From: an uncultured Pelagibacteraceae bacterium
GTDB lineage: Bacteria > Pseudomonadota > Alphaproteobacteria > Pelagibacterales > Pelagibacteraceae
DNA length: 64,000 nt
Direction: 5' to 3'
NCBI GenBank assembly: GCA_902587155.1
Contig: CACIKE010000002.1
Span: forward strand, 56,001 to 120,000
Part shown: positions 38,619 through 49,430 of the stretch, piece after piece
Layout of the letters: every line of letters starts with the position of its first letter
How positions within the stretch are numbered: the stretch's first letter is position 1
Program-made: the position numbers and the translations under genes
Notes under the pieces: generated by a model
Told to the model about the DNA's origin: nothing
Database searches by the model: none
What the model saw: only the letters and a program-made list of their open reading frames with translations

Positions 38619-39587
38619 ATGAAAGCAAAAAATTGTCTAATTTTTGGTGGAAGTGGTCAAATTGGAAGTAACTTAATTAGGAAACTTACTAAAAATAATA
38701 TACGTGTAACCGTGGTGACACGAAATATTCATCAAAAAGGACTTAAAATTAAAACCCAAGCAAATGCTGGTTATATCAACATAGTTGAAGCTAATATTTT
38801 TGATGAAAAAAAAATTCAAGAATTATTTAGTAACTCAGATATGTGCATTAATTTGATTGGAATATTGTATGAAAGCAAAAAAGGGAATACTTTTAATAAT
38901 ATTCATAACATATTTCCGACTTTATTGGCCAAACTTTCAAAAAAGTATAATCTTAGGCATTTTATTCACATTTCAGCTTTAGGCCTTAATGAAGCAATTG
39001 ATTCACAATATGCAATTTCAAAACTTAATGGTGAAAAAAATATTCTACATAATTTTTCAAAAACTACAATTTTAAGACCATCAGTTGTTTTTTCCAGCTC
39101 TGATAATTTTACGACCCAGTTTATGACTTTGTTAAGTAGATTACCAATTTTCCCTCTTTATTATTCAGGAAAAACAAAGTTCGCACCTATTCACTGCTCA
39201 GATTTAACAGATGTCATTTATCATGTTCTAAGAAATAATATTAATTCTCAAATAATTGAATGTGTTGGTCCAGAGGTATTAACATTTAAAGAAATACTTG
39301 AGATATTGTTAGAGTCTATAGATAAAAAAAGACTTCTAATACCTGTGCCCTTACCAATAGCAAGATTATCAGCAAAATTTTTCCAACTTTTCTCAAAGCC
39401 CTTGTTAACTGAGGACCAATTAAAATTGCTAAAGTACGATAACATTAAGTCAGGAAAATATAAATCCAATGTAGACATTGGTTTGCCAAGCAAGCTTTTT
39501 TTAAGAGACGAAGTTAAGAAATATTCGTATATGTGGAAAGAAGCAGGACAATTTTCTACTGAAAAATATAGAAAAGATGATGGTTGA
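38619..39587 (+). CDS. complex I NDUFA9-like NAD(P)-binding protein
   Basis: IFGGSGQIGSNLIRKLTKNNIRVTVVTRN, ILRPSVVFSSSDNF. Confidence 0.85.
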   Translation: MKAKNCLIFGGSGQIGSNLIRKLTKNNIRVTVVTRNIHQKGLKIKTQANAGYINIVEANIFDEKKIQELFSNSDMCINLIGILYESKKGNTFNNIHNIFPTLLAKLSKKYNLRHFIHISALGLNEAIDSQYAISKLNGEKNILHNFSKTTILRPSVVFSSSDNFTTQFMTLLSRLPIFPLYYSGKTKFAPIHCSDLTDVIYHVLRNNINSQIIECVGPEVLTFKEILEILLESIDKKRLLIPVPLPIARLSAKFFQLFSKPLLTEDQLKLLKYDNIKSGKYKSNVDIGLPSKLFLRDEVKKYSYMWKEAGQFSTEKYRKDDG

Positions 39588-39603
39588 AAAATTTCGAATT
39601 TAA

Positions 39604-40098
39604 CTAGCCAGTTTGAATTTTTTTTTCGATCAATTCATCTGCTTCGTCTTTCTCATTAACATCCTCTTTTTTACCTTTCGGTTGATAAGCATACAACAAA
39701 TGAAGTTTACAATATGAAAAATCTTTTAGCGAGGTCCTTCCACAAAAATAGAACGATTTTTCATCGGGGTGACCTATGGGCCATTTACACAATTCTTCAT
39801 TTAATTCCTCAAGTTGTTTTGGATTTTCAGGCTCAAAATCCTTTTCAATTAATAAAGATTTAAATTTACTTCTCCTTCCTTTGATTGAATTAATCTTTGG
39901 TTCTAAATTACTTGATTTGGAATTTTGGTTTAAAGCAGTTGATCTAGTTTTTATTTTCGCAGAAAGGTTTAAACGATGAGCTTTGCCTATAACAGCATTT
40001 CTAGTTATTCCGCCAATAATTTCTGCAATTTGGCTTGCAGTGTTTCCTTTGCCCCATAGTTCTCTAAGTTTTGCAACTTTCTCATCATTCCAACTCAT
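39604..40098 (-). CDS. gcrA: GcrA cell-cycle regulator
   Basis: SWNDEKVAKLRELWGKGNTASQIAEIIGGITRNAVIGKAHRL. Confidence 0.95.
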   Translation of the reverse strand: MSWNDEKVAKLRELWGKGNTASQIAEIIGGITRNAVIGKAHRLNLSAKIKTRSTALNQNSKSSNLEPKINSIKGRRSKFKSLLIEKDFEPENPKQLEELNEELCKWPIGHPDEKSFYFCGRTSLKDFSYCKLHLLYAYQPKGKKEDVNEKDEADELIEKKIQTG

Positions 40099-40265
40099 AT
40101 ATTAACTATATAATGTGTTATAATAAAATTATAATACTATATAAAGGTTTAATCAGTGATGTAACAAGAAATTATTTTGAGTTATTAACACAAAATAATT
40201 AAAAAAAATTTTCAATCCAGAATTGTATGAATGTATTCTTGATATAAAGATGTATATAAAAAGTT

Positions 40266-41432
40266 ATGAGTTTTTTAGCAAAAAATTATAATAGAAAAAA
40301 AATCTCTTTTAAATATGGAAAAGGGACTTACTTATACACTAAAAACAATAAAAAATATTTAGATTTCGTTCAAGGTATTGCGGTTAATTCTCTAGGACAT
40401 GCACATCCAAAATTAGTAAAAGCAATTAACAATCAATCAAAAAAACTTTGGCATGTGTCAAATGCTTTTCAAATTCCAGAGGGAGAAAAATTAGCTAAAA
40501 AAATATGCCAAAAAACATTTGCGGATTATGTCATGTTCCAAAATAGTGGAGCAGAGGCTACAGAAGCAGCAATAAAGGTAGCTAGAAGATACTTTTTTTC
40601 CATTGGAAAACCAAATAAAAATAGAATTTTATGTGTAAAGAACTCATTTCACGGTAGAACATTAGCTGCAATTTATGCTAGTGGATCAAAAAAAATGACT
40701 GAAGGATTTGGTCCAAAAATAGCAGGATTTGACCATTTTAGATTTGGAGATCATAAATCTCTTAAAAAAAAAATTACAAAAAAAACTGCAGCCATAATGA
40801 TCGAACCCATCATGGGTGAAGGAGGCATTAAAGTAATACCAGACTGGTGCTTAAAGGAATTAAGAAAATTGTGTAACAAGAAAAAAATATTATTGATCTT
40901 GGACGAAGTACAGTGTGGAATTTCTAGAACAGGTAGTTTTTTATCATTTGAAAAATCTAAAATTAAACCCGATATTGTCCCAATCGCTAAGGGAATAGGA
41001 GGTGGGTTTCCCTTAGGGGCAGTTTTAATGAATAAAAAAGTTGCTTCTGGAATGATTCCTGGAACCCATGGTTCCACTTTTGGTGGTAATCCTTTGGCTA
41101 TGGTTGTAGGTAATACCGTCATGGATATAGTGTCGAGTAAAAAATTTTTAAAAAATGTTGAAAATTTATCCAAGTATTTTTTATTTGAATTAAGAAATAT
41201 TCAAATGGCATATCCAAAAATAATTAAAAATATAAGAGGAAAAGGTTTTTTAATCGGAGTACAACTTTATAAAGATCAAACGAATTTCATTAGAAAACTC
41301 ATGGAAAATAAACTACTTACAATAAGAGCTTCTGAAAATGTTATTCGTATACTACCTCCACTAAATGTTAAAAAAAGCGAGCTAGATCTTTCTTTAAAAA
41401 TTATAAATAAGGTTTGTGAAGAGCTAAATTAA
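40266..41432 (+). CDS. argD: acetylornithine aminotransferase
   Basis: FQNSGAEATEAAIKVARRY, LILDEVQCGISRTG, THGSTFGGNPLA. Confidence 0.94.
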   Translation: MSFLAKNYNRKKISFKYGKGTYLYTKNNKKYLDFVQGIAVNSLGHAHPKLVKAINNQSKKLWHVSNAFQIPEGEKLAKKICQKTFADYVMFQNSGAEATEAAIKVARRYFFSIGKPNKNRILCVKNSFHGRTLAAIYASGSKKMTEGFGPKIAGFDHFRFGDHKSLKKKITKKTAAIMIEPIMGEGGIKVIPDWCLKELRKLCNKKKILLILDEVQCGISRTGSFLSFEKSKIKPDIVPIAKGIGGGFPLGAVLMNKKVASGMIPGTHGSTFGGNPLAMVVGNTVMDIVSSKKFLKNVENLSKYFLFELRNIQMAYPKIIKNIRGKGFLIGVQLYKDQTNFIRKLMENKLLTIRASENVIRILPPLNVKKSELDLSLKIINKVCEELN

Positions 41433-42362
41433 ATGAGAAATTTCTTAAGTTTAAAAGATATTCCTGTAAGGGATTTAAAAAAAATTCTCGTTGATGCTAA
41501 AAAACGAAAGAGATTAAGAAAACAATTAAATAATCTTGAGGCTGATAAAGGAGCACCATTAAAAGGAAAATTATTGATACAAATGTTTGAGAAATCTAGT
41601 CTGAGAACTAGATTAAGTTTTTATTTAGCAATTAAGCAACTGGGTGGTAGCACCTTGACACTTAGACCAGATGAACTTCATTTGTCAAAGGGAGGAGAAA
41701 GTATTCAAGATACCGCAAAAATTTTATCAAATTTTGGAAATGCTTTTATGCTTAGAACCGATAGTGATGAAAAATTGAAGGAATTCGGAAAATACTTATC
41801 AATACCAATTATTAATGGTCTTAGCCCAAGTTCTCATCCAACTCAAATTTTATCAGATATTTTTACTGTTGAGGAGATTAAAAATAAACCAATTTCAAGT
41901 TTGAACATCACTTGGATTGGTGATTCTAATAATGTTTTGAATTCCTTAATAGCAGCATCAATTAAATTCTCTTTCAAATTAAGTATTGGATGTCCAAGTA
42001 AATATAAACCAAGTAAAAAAGTAATTAACTATATTAAAAGTAATAATAGTAAAATCTCTATATTTCATGATCCAAAAAAAGCCGCAAAAGGAGCTGATGT
42101 TATTTTTTCTGACAAAGTAATTTCAATGAATGATAAAGTGAACAAATTAAAAAAATTGAAACAATTTAAAAAATTTAAGATAAATAAAAAATTAATGAGT
42201 TATGCAAAGAAAGATTGTATTTTTCTTCACTGTCTCCCAAGAGGTAAAGAAGTAGAGGAAAATGTATTTCTAAGCAGACAATCTAAAGTATGGCAACAGG
42301 CTCTAAATAGAGTACATGTTCAAAAATCTATATTACTTTATTGTTTTGGAAAATTAAGGTAA
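41433..42362 (+). CDS. argF: ornithine carbamoyltransferase
   Basis: FEKSSLRTRLSF, SSHPTQILSDIFT, FLHCLPRGKEVEENVF. Confidence 0.95.
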   Translation: MRNFLSLKDIPVRDLKKILVDAKKRKRLRKQLNNLEADKGAPLKGKLLIQMFEKSSLRTRLSFYLAIKQLGGSTLTLRPDELHLSKGGESIQDTAKILSNFGNAFMLRTDSDEKLKEFGKYLSIPIINGLSPSSHPTQILSDIFTVEEIKNKPISSLNITWIGDSNNVLNSLIAASIKFSFKLSIGCPSKYKPSKKVINYIKSNNSKISIFHDPKKAAKGADVIFSDKVISMNDKVNKLKKLKQFKKFKINKKLMSYAKKDCIFLHCLPRGKEVEENVFLSRQSKVWQQALNRVHVQKSILLYCFGKLR

Positions 42363-42896
42363 TTGTAATGGATTGTCTGAATTTTGATTCAAGTATAATA
42401 TGACAGAAGCTCTATCCTTTTCTTTCCTTAATCCAGCAAAGGCCATTTTAGTTCCTTTAATCCATTTAGCTGGTTTAAGTAGATACCCATTAAGTTCTTC
42501 AAAAGTCCAGGCTTTTCCGTAGGCCGCAAGAGCTTTTGAATATTTATAATCACCAATAGCACCCACATCTCTACCAACAACATTATACAATGCTGGACCA
42601 ATATTATTTTTTCCACCTTTTACAATAGAATGACATGCAGCGCATTTTTTAAAAACCTTTTCTCCTGTAGCAATATCTCCCATGGCGATTAATGCAGCTA
42701 TATCAACTTTGTCTTCGGTTGGTTGCGGGTTTACTTGTGAACTTACTATAGTAGCCTGCTCTATCTCAACTGAGTAACCAGGTGTTTTAGGTTTTTCAAC
42801 ATGAAAAATAACATCTGAAAGCTTTCCAATACCTATTATTAGAAGTGCTACCATTAATATTGCAGCTATTATTTTATTTAGCTCGAAAGAATCCAT
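42354..42896 (-). CDS. membrane-anchored cytochrome c (CycM-like)
   Basis: CAACHS haem motif, GPALYNVVGRDVG, GTKMAFAGLRKEKDRASVILYL. Confidence 0.92.
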   Translation of the reverse strand: MDSFELNKIIAAILMVALLIIGIGKLSDVIFHVEKPKTPGYSVEIEQATIVSSQVNPQPTEDKVDIAALIAMGDIATGEKVFKKCAACHSIVKGGKNNIGPALYNVVGRDVGAIGDYKYSKALAAYGKAWTFEELNGYLLKPAKWIKGTKMAFAGLRKEKDRASVILYLNQNSDNPLQLP

Positions 42897-43002
42897 TTGT
42901 TAAAATTATTTTGAACATATAGCACTATAAATATAAAATTGCTTATATTTTTAATGTACATTTTTGCCTCTATTTATATTGTAATGAAAAATTAAAAGAA
43001 AA

Positions 43003-43737
43003 ATGAAGACATTAGTTATAATTCCCACCAGATTATCAGCATCAAGATTACCAGGTAAACCCCTGCTTAAAATTAATGGATTATCAATCATTTCTCATGT
43101 TTATAAAAAAGCTCAAGAAGCTGATATTGGAGAGGTGTTTGTTGCTGCAGAAGATCAAGAAATTATTGAAGATGTGGAAAAAAATGGTGGAAAAGCAATT
43201 TTGACAAGCAATAATCACAAAACAGGAACAGATAGAATTTACGAAGCATTTGTTAAGCTAGGTAGAACAGATATAGACTTAATCATGAACCTACAGGGAG
43301 ATGAACCATTGATGAATATTGAGGATATTAAAAATTTAAATAAGCACATGGTTCAGACTAAGCGTGATTTAGGAACCTTAGCAGCAAAAATTGACAATAA
43401 AAAGGTTTTTGAAAATCATGATATTGTTAAGGTAATTACAGAAGAAAATTTAGATGACACAAAATTTCCTCGAGCAATAAATTTTATGAGAAAATACGAC
43501 AAAGAAAATAATCAGGCTTATCATCATTTAGGAATTTATTGTTTTAATGTAGAAATATTAAAAAGATTTATTTCTTTGAAACAGTCTCAAAATGAAATTG
43601 AAAATAGATTGGAACAGTTAAGAGCATTAGATAATAATATTGATATCAACGTAGCTCTTGCTAAATCATCACCGATTGGAGTAGATACCAAGGAAGATTT
43701 TATGGCTATAAAAAAAATAATGGAATATAAGTCATAA
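43003..43737 (+). CDS. kdsB: 3-deoxy-manno-octulosonate cytidylyltransferase
   Basis: IIPTRLSASRLPGKPLLKING, NLQGDEPL, HHLGIYCFN. Confidence 0.95.
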   Translation: MKTLVIIPTRLSASRLPGKPLLKINGLSIISHVYKKAQEADIGEVFVAAEDQEIIEDVEKNGGKAILTSNNHKTGTDRIYEAFVKLGRTDIDLIMNLQGDEPLMNIEDIKNLNKHMVQTKRDLGTLAAKIDNKKVFENHDIVKVITEENLDDTKFPRAINFMRKYDKENNQAYHHLGIYCFNVEILKRFISLKQSQNEIENRLEQLRALDNNIDINVALAKSSPIGVDTKEDFMAIKKIMEYKS

Positions 43738-44573
43738 TGAGTAAAATTTATTTTCAAGGAACTTTTGGGGCATATTCTCACTTAGCTGCTTTATCTATAG
43801 ACTCTAATGCTGAAGTAGTACCTTGCAAAACTTTTGATGATTGTTTTGTTCAAGCATCAAAAGATTCAAATTCAAAAATTATTATTCCAGAATCAAATAG
43901 AATTACTGGCAACATAGGAATTGAATATTTAATTTTTGAATATAGATTAAATATTTATGCTGAGTACTTTCAAAAAATAGAACATAATTTACTGGGTTTA
44001 CCTGGAACAAAAGTTTCAGAAATCAAGGATGTTTATTCTCATGCCCAAGCATTATCACAATGTTCAAAATTTATAAAATCAAATAGACTTACCGAACATG
44101 TAAGAGCTGACACAGCTGGATCCGCTGAAATGGTTTCAAAAAGTAAAGACAAAACTAAAGCTGCAATAGCATCATCATTAAGTGCTAAAACATATAATTT
44201 AGAAATTATAATAAATAATATAGAAAATGAAAAAGGAAACTTAACAAGATTTCTTGTTATGGGTAAAAATATATCACAACCAGAATTTAGTAGAAAAAAA
44301 TATATTACTTCTTTTTTATTTAAATTAAAAAGTAAACCGGCAGCTTTATATCAATCTTTAGGAGGGTTTGCTATTAATGGAGTAAATCTAACAAAGTTAC
44401 AAAGTTATCCTGAAAAAAATTCTTTCGACTCTTTTTTCTTTTTATGTGATTTAGATGGTCATATTGAAGAACCGAGAGTACAAAAATCACTAGAAGATTT
44501 AGGATTGCATTGTCAAGATTTTCACGTCCTAGGTGTTTTTGAAGCTGACAAACAAAGAGAAATAAATAAATAA
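43737..44573 (+). CDS. pheA: prephenate dehydratase
   Basis: FQGTFGAYSHLAAL, C-terminal ACT domain (SKPAALYQSLGGFAINGVNLTKLQSYP). Confidence 0.93.
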   Translation: MSKIYFQGTFGAYSHLAALSIDSNAEVVPCKTFDDCFVQASKDSNSKIIIPESNRITGNIGIEYLIFEYRLNIYAEYFQKIEHNLLGLPGTKVSEIKDVYSHAQALSQCSKFIKSNRLTEHVRADTAGSAEMVSKSKDKTKAAIASSLSAKTYNLEIIINNIENEKGNLTRFLVMGKNISQPEFSRKKYITSFLFKLKSKPAALYQSLGGFAINGVNLTKLQSYPEKNSFDSFFFLCDLDGHIEEPRVQKSLEDLGLHCQDFHVLGVFEADKQREINK

Positions 44574-44579
44574 CTTTTC

Positions 44580-44609
44580 TTGTAGATAAGAAATTATTAC
44601 TGTTATAAT
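44580..44609 (+). promoter_or_regulatory. sigma-70-like promoter of SRP RNA
   Basis: TTGTAG - 18 nt - TATAAT, placing the start at about 44614, at the 5' end of the SRP RNA. Confidence 0.6.
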
Positions 44610-44613
44610 AGTT

Positions 44614-44703
44614 TCGGAGGCTAGAGGTGGATGCTGCTTGAACCCGACCAGATCTTAACGGAAGCAGTCGTAAAGACAGTTTTTCAGGTTCTAGTCTCCT
44701 CGA
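44614..44703 (+). ncRNA. ffs: Signal recognition particle RNA (4.5S, small bacterial type)
   Basis: GGAAGCAG loop motif, base-paired termini (CGGAGGCTAGAGG... / ...GGTTCTAGTCTCCTCG), immediately upstream of dnaX. Confidence 0.88.
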
Positions 44704-44707
44704 AAAT

Positions 44708-46351
44708 ATGAGCAATGATTCAAAAGTATTAGCACTTAAATATAGACCACAAAACTTTGATGATCTTATTGGCCAAGATGTAGTTGTAGAGACCATAACT
44801 AATTCAATAATAGCTAATAAAGTTCCTAATGCATATTTATTCACCGGAATAAGGGGAGTCGGAAAAACTACTATAGCAAGAATAGTTGCTAAGGCACTTA
44901 ATTGTTCAAATGGAATTGAAAATAAGTGTAAAGTTAAATGTGATAATTGCGATGCTATAACTAATTCAAATCACATTGATGTCTTAGAAATGGATGCTGC
45001 AAGTAGAACTGGTGTTGACGATGTTAGAGAATTAATTGAGTTTTCTAGATATGGACCAACATCGTCAAAGTATAAGATCTTCATTATCGATGAAGTTCAC
45101 ATGTTGAGTAAACAAGCATTTAATGCTTTGTTGAAAACTCTTGAAGAACCTCCAGAATATCTAAAATTTATTTTTGCAACGACTGAAATTAAAAAGATTC
45201 CAGTTACAGTTATATCAAGATGTCAAAGATTTGATTTATTAAGAATTAGATCATCCGAATTATTTAATTACATTAAAAAAATTAAGGATAAAGAGGGAGG
45301 TAAAATTACTGATGAAGCTTTAAAATTAATAGTGAAAATTTCTGAAGGGTCAGTAAGAGATGCACTATCCTTATTAGATAGAGCTTTATTAACTTTAAAT
45401 CCAAAAACTGAATTAGATTTAAAATCAGCACAGAAAATTTTTGGTTTTTTTGATAAATCACAATTAATCGATTTATTTGAATTTATTCTTAAAGGAGATG
45501 AGATTAAAGTTATAGAGATTTATAGAAAAATTTATGACCAAGGTGTTGAACCAAAAATCTTTATCAATGATTTCTTAGAATTGCTTTATTACTTTAAAAA
45601 TATTGAGTCATTAACCTTAGAAAGTACAAATTTTTCATTAAACGATCAAGAATTTCAAAAGATCAAAGATTTAAATAAAAATCTTGATCCAAGCGTATTG
45701 ATTTTATTTTGGCAATTTACAATTTCCACTCTTGATGAACTTGCCATAGTTTCTAATCAACATTTATCAATGGAAATGTTTTTGTTAAGGCTGATGCATT
45801 TAAGTTCGATAAAATTACAGAAAAATACTGATATAAATTCTGTAAGTGAAAATCCAGTTATAGATAAAGAAATTAATGATCAATCAAAACCAATAGATCA
45901 AATCAAGAATATTTATCAAGAGGAAAAAAGTAAACCAGAAATTCATAAAGAGGTTAAATCAGAAAAAAAAATATTTATTAATAGTTTAGAAAAATTAATA
46001 CAGACCTGTCTCGATAAAAAAGAAATTAAATTAAAATATGAGTTAGAAAAAAATGTAAATCTAGTAAAGTTCGAAAAAAATATGATTGAGATATCTTTTA
46101 ATGAAAATTTAGATAAAAATTTCGTTAAAGATCTTTCCTCAAAACTATTTGATTGGACAGGTGAAAGATGGATTATTTCATTTAGCCAATTAAAAGGCGA
46201 TGTTTCAATGAGGGAGAAAAAACAAAAAATAAAGAGATCTTTAATGGATGAAGTAAAAAATTCAAAAATTTATAAAGATGTAATAAAAAATTTTCCTGAT
46301 GCTGAATTAACTGATATTAATTTGAAAAGAGAGGATGAACCTAATGACTGA
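44708..46351 (+). CDS. dnaX: DNA polymerase III subunit gamma/tau
   Basis: LKYRPQNFDDLIGQDVV, FTGIRGVGKTTIARI, EMDAASRTGVDDVREL. Confidence 0.95.
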   Translation: MSNDSKVLALKYRPQNFDDLIGQDVVVETITNSIIANKVPNAYLFTGIRGVGKTTIARIVAKALNCSNGIENKCKVKCDNCDAITNSNHIDVLEMDAASRTGVDDVRELIEFSRYGPTSSKYKIFIIDEVHMLSKQAFNALLKTLEEPPEYLKFIFATTEIKKIPVTVISRCQRFDLLRIRSSELFNYIKKIKDKEGGKITDEALKLIVKISEGSVRDALSLLDRALLTLNPKTELDLKSAQKIFGFFDKSQLIDLFEFILKGDEIKVIEIYRKIYDQGVEPKIFINDFLELLYYFKNIESLTLESTNFSLNDQEFQKIKDLNKNLDPSVLILFWQFTISTLDELAIVSNQHLSMEMFLLRLMHLSSIKLQKNTDINSVSENPVIDKEINDQSKPIDQIKNIYQEEKSKPEIHKEVKSEKKIFINSLEKLIQTCLDKKEIKLKYELEKNVNLVKFEKNMIEISFNENLDKNFVKDLSSKLFDWTGERWIISFSQLKGDVSMREKKQKIKRSLMDEVKNSKIYKDVIKNFPDAELTDINLKREDEPND

Positions 46352-46661
46352 TTTTACAAAAATTTTAGATAAAGCAAAAGAACTTGAGTCAAAAATGAAA
46401 GAAAGTCAGAAAAAAATAAAAGAAATAAAAGTTGAGGGAATTTCAGGCTCAAATTCAGTTAAAGTTATACTTGATGGGGAGGGGGAGATGCAATCAATCA
46501 AATTATCGAAGGAAATTATGAGGGAAGATAAAACTATAATTGAAGATCTTATTGTTGCTGCCCATAATAGCGCTAAGTCACAACTCAAAACAAAAACAGC
46601 TGAAGAAATTTCAAAAGCAACAGGTGGACTTGGGATACCTGGATTTAAATGGCCATTATAG
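46335..46661 (+). CDS. YbaB/EbfC family nucleoid-associated protein
   Basis: 108 aa, AAHNSAKSQLKTKTAEEISKATGGLGIPGF, between dnaX and recR. Confidence 0.92.
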   Translation: MNLMTDFTKILDKAKELESKMKESQKKIKEIKVEGISGSNSVKVILDGEGEMQSIKLSKEIMREDKTIIEDLIVAAHNSAKSQLKTKTAEEISKATGGLGIPGFKWPL

Positions 46662-46664
46662 TAA

Positions 46665-47282
46665 ATGCAAAATACTTCTGAGATTGAAGAACTTGTTAAA
46701 TTAATATCAAAGTTGCCTGGTTTGGGCCCAAAATCAGCTAAAAGAATAGTTTTAAAACTAATTAATAATAGGGATGAACTTGTAAAGCCTTTAGCAAAAA
46801 CTTTAGCAGAAGTTTATAAAAATATTTCTAGATGTAAAATTTGTGGTGTCTTAAAATCATCAGCTGTTGAGTGTTCTTATGATAATTGTAAGGTTATACA
46901 GAGAAAGTATAATCAAATTTGTGTTGTTGAAAACATAGCTGATCAGTGGTCGATTGAAAATTCAAATATTTTCAAAGGATATTTTCATATTTTAGGTGGT
47001 ACTATATCCTCTGTTGGTCAAAAAAAAGAGGATTTATTAATTAATTCTTTAATTGAAAGGGTAAAAAAGGATAAAATTGAGGAAATAATTTTAGCTACTA
47101 GTGCAACAGTTGAGGGCCAAACGACAGCTTTTTATATTCAGGACAGTTTATCAAATATAGATGTAAAGATCACAAAATTAGCTCAAGGGTTGCCTGTTGG
47201 TGGAGAAATTGAAAATCTTGATGATGGCACACTTCTTTCTGCTTTTAAAAATAGATCTAAAATAAACTCTAATTCAAGCTGA
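46665..47282 (+). CDS. recR: recombination protein RecR
   Basis: LPGLGPKSAKRI, CVVENIADQWSIE, ATSATVEGQTTAFYI. Confidence 0.94.
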   Translation: MQNTSEIEELVKLISKLPGLGPKSAKRIVLKLINNRDELVKPLAKTLAEVYKNISRCKICGVLKSSAVECSYDNCKVIQRKYNQICVVENIADQWSIENSNIFKGYFHILGGTISSVGQKKEDLLINSLIERVKKDKIEEIILATSATVEGQTTAFYIQDSLSNIDVKITKLAQGLPVGGEIENLDDGTLLSAFKNRSKINSNSS

Positions 47283-49430
47283 TTTTTTTTTTAATCGATT
47301 TAAATGTAATAAAGGCTCTGTATATCCGGAAGGTTGTTCTTTTCCCTTAAAAATAAGCTCACATGCAGTTTGAAATGCTATCGACCTATCATAATCAGAG
47401 CTCATTTTAACATAATTTTGATCACTTTCATTTTGTTTATCCACAATCTTTGCCATTTCTTTCATTATTTCAATAACTTGCATTTTAGTTGTTACACCAT
47501 GATGTACCCAGTTTGCAATATGTTGCGAAGAAATTCTCAAAGTTGCCCTGTCTTCCATTAACCCGACATTATTTATATCTGGCACTTTGGAGCAACCCAC
47601 ACCTTGATCAATCCATCTTACAACATAACCAAGTAATGTCTGAGCGGAATTTGAAATTTCTTTATTGATTTCATCAACTGACCAATTTGGTCTATCTGCA
47701 ATAGGAATAGTAAGTAAATCATCAATTTTAGCTTTATCTCTTTTAGACAATTTTTTTTGAACATTAAAAATATTTATCTCATGATAATGTAAAGCATGTA
47801 TAGCTGCTGCAGTTGGAGATGGTACCCAAGCACAATTTGCTCCAGCTTTAAGATGACCAGTTTTTTGATCTAACATGTCTTTCATTTTATCAGGCATAGC
47901 CCACATTCCTTTACCTATTTGAGCTTTTCCTGAAAAGCCACAAGCCAAACCTATATCAACATTGTTATTTTCATAAGCCTCAATCCATTTTGAAGATTTC
48001 ATATCACCCTTTTTAATCATTGGTCCTGCTTCCATTGATGTATGCATTTCATCACCTGTACGATCAAGGAAACCTGTGTTTATGAAGAAAACTCTGTGTT
48101 TTAAGGTTCTAATACACTCTTTAAGATTAGATGAAGTTCTTCTCTCTTCATCCATAATTCCAATTTTGCATGTGTATTTTTTTAATTTTAATACGTCTTC
48201 AACTTTAGTAAAAATTTCATTGGTGAACGCTGTTTCGTCAGGACCATGCATCTTTGGTTTTACAATATATATTGAACCAGCTCTTGAATTTCCTTTTTTT
48301 TTCTTATCATGAAGAGCTGCTGCAGTTGTTATAAAAGCATCCATCAATCCTTCTGGAATTTCGCTTCCATCTTTCAATATTATTGAGGGATTAGTCATCA
48401 AATGACCAACGTTTCTGATTAATAAAAGACTTCTACCGTGCAATTTTAATCCTTTTCCTTCTTTTGAAATATAACTTCTGTTTGGATTAAGTTTTCTCTC
48501 CAATGTTTTTCCCTCTTTCTCAAATCTTGTTACGAGATCTCCTTTCATTAATCCTAGCCAATTTCTATAACAAATCACTTTATCTTCGGCATCTACTGCC
48601 GCAACACTGTCTTCATTATCACATATTGTAGATACTGCAGATTCTAATATTATGTCACTTATGCCTGCATGATCTTGTTGAGCGCTAAATGCTCTTGGAT
48701 TTTTTAATATTTCAATATGAAGATTATTATTTTTTAATATTATTGCTGACGGGTTATCTGCTTCACCTCGATGACCAACGAATTTATTTTCATCTTTTAG
48801 AGTTGTTATATCAATACCTTTTAAAATTTTTAATTCTTTATTTTGAATTGCTATTCCTGTTATTTTTCTCCAGCTAAAATCATTTAAAGTAAAATATTTA
48901 TCTAAAAATTCTCTACCATATCTAATTACAATCTCTCCTCGTTCTGGATCATATCTTTCTGAAGTACTATCTTCAGATGCTTCGATTACATCAGTTCCAT
49001 ATAAACTATCATATAAACTCATCCATCTTGCGTTAGCAGCATTTAAAGCGTAACGTGCATTCATAATTGGAACAACTAATTGAGGCCCAGCTATTGTAGC
49101 AATTTCCTCATCAATATCACTTGTTTCAATTTTAAAATCTGGGCCTTCATCTTTTAAGTAACCAATTTCTTTTAAAAAATTTTTGTATTCTTTAATTTGA
49201 ATATTTTTTCCTTTGTTATCAATATGCCATTTATCAATTTTTTTTTGCAGTGTTTCTCTAAAATCAATAAGTTCTTTATTTTTAGGAGCTAATTCATGAA
49301 CCGCTTTATCAAAATCTTTCCAAAATTTTTCAGGAGAAATGTCAGTACCATTAAATAATTCATTATTAACAAAAAGTAATAATTCTTCTGATACTTTAAG
49401 GTTATTCACAGAATGATATTTTGATGTCAT
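47274..49430 (-). CDS. glcB: malate synthase G
   Basis: NARWMSLYDSLYGTDVI, FINTGFLDRTGDEMHTSMEAGPM; start MTSKYHSVNN at 49430. Confidence 0.94.
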   Translation of the reverse strand: MTSKYHSVNNLKVSEELLLFVNNELFNGTDISPEKFWKDFDKAVHELAPKNKELIDFRETLQKKIDKWHIDNKGKNIQIKEYKNFLKEIGYLKDEGPDFKIETSDIDEEIATIAGPQLVVPIMNARYALNAANARWMSLYDSLYGTDVIEASEDSTSERYDPERGEIVIRYGREFLDKYFTLNDFSWRKITGIAIQNKELKILKGIDITTLKDENKFVGHRGEADNPSAIILKNNNLHIEILKNPRAFSAQQDHAGISDIILESAVSTICDNEDSVAAVDAEDKVICYRNWLGLMKGDLVTRFEKEGKTLERKLNPNRSYISKEGKGLKLHGRSLLLIRNVGHLMTNPSIILKDGSEIPEGLMDAFITTAAALHDKKKKGNSRAGSIYIVKPKMHGPDETAFTNEIFTKVEDVLKLKKYTCKIGIMDEERRTSSNLKECIRTLKHRVFFINTGFLDRTGDEMHTSMEAGPMIKKGDMKSSKWIEAYENNNVDIGLACGFSGKAQIGKGMWAMPDKMKDMLDQKTGHLKAGANCAWVPSPTAAAIHALHYHEINIFNVQKKLSKRDKAKIDDLLTIPIADRPNWSVDEINKEISNSAQTLLGYVVRWIDQGVGCSKVPDINNVGLMEDRATLRISSQHIANWVHHGVTTKMQVIEIMKEMAKIVDKQNESDQNYVKMSSDYDRSIAFQTACELIFKGKEQPSGYTEPLLHLNRLKKKSA

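Noticed and set aside
40751-41173. 140-aa minus-strand ORF inside argD
   Set aside because: Antisense shadow ORF of a strongly conserved aminotransferase.
44374-44844. 156-aa minus-strand ORF across pheA 3' end, SRP RNA and dnaX 5' end
   Set aside because: Antisense to two conserved proteins and the SRP RNA; no family resemblance.
44708-46351. Programmed frameshift in dnaX (gamma/tau)
   Set aside because: Several A runs exist, but no clear slippery heptamer plus Shine-Dalgarno/stem-loop arrangement was recognisable by eye.
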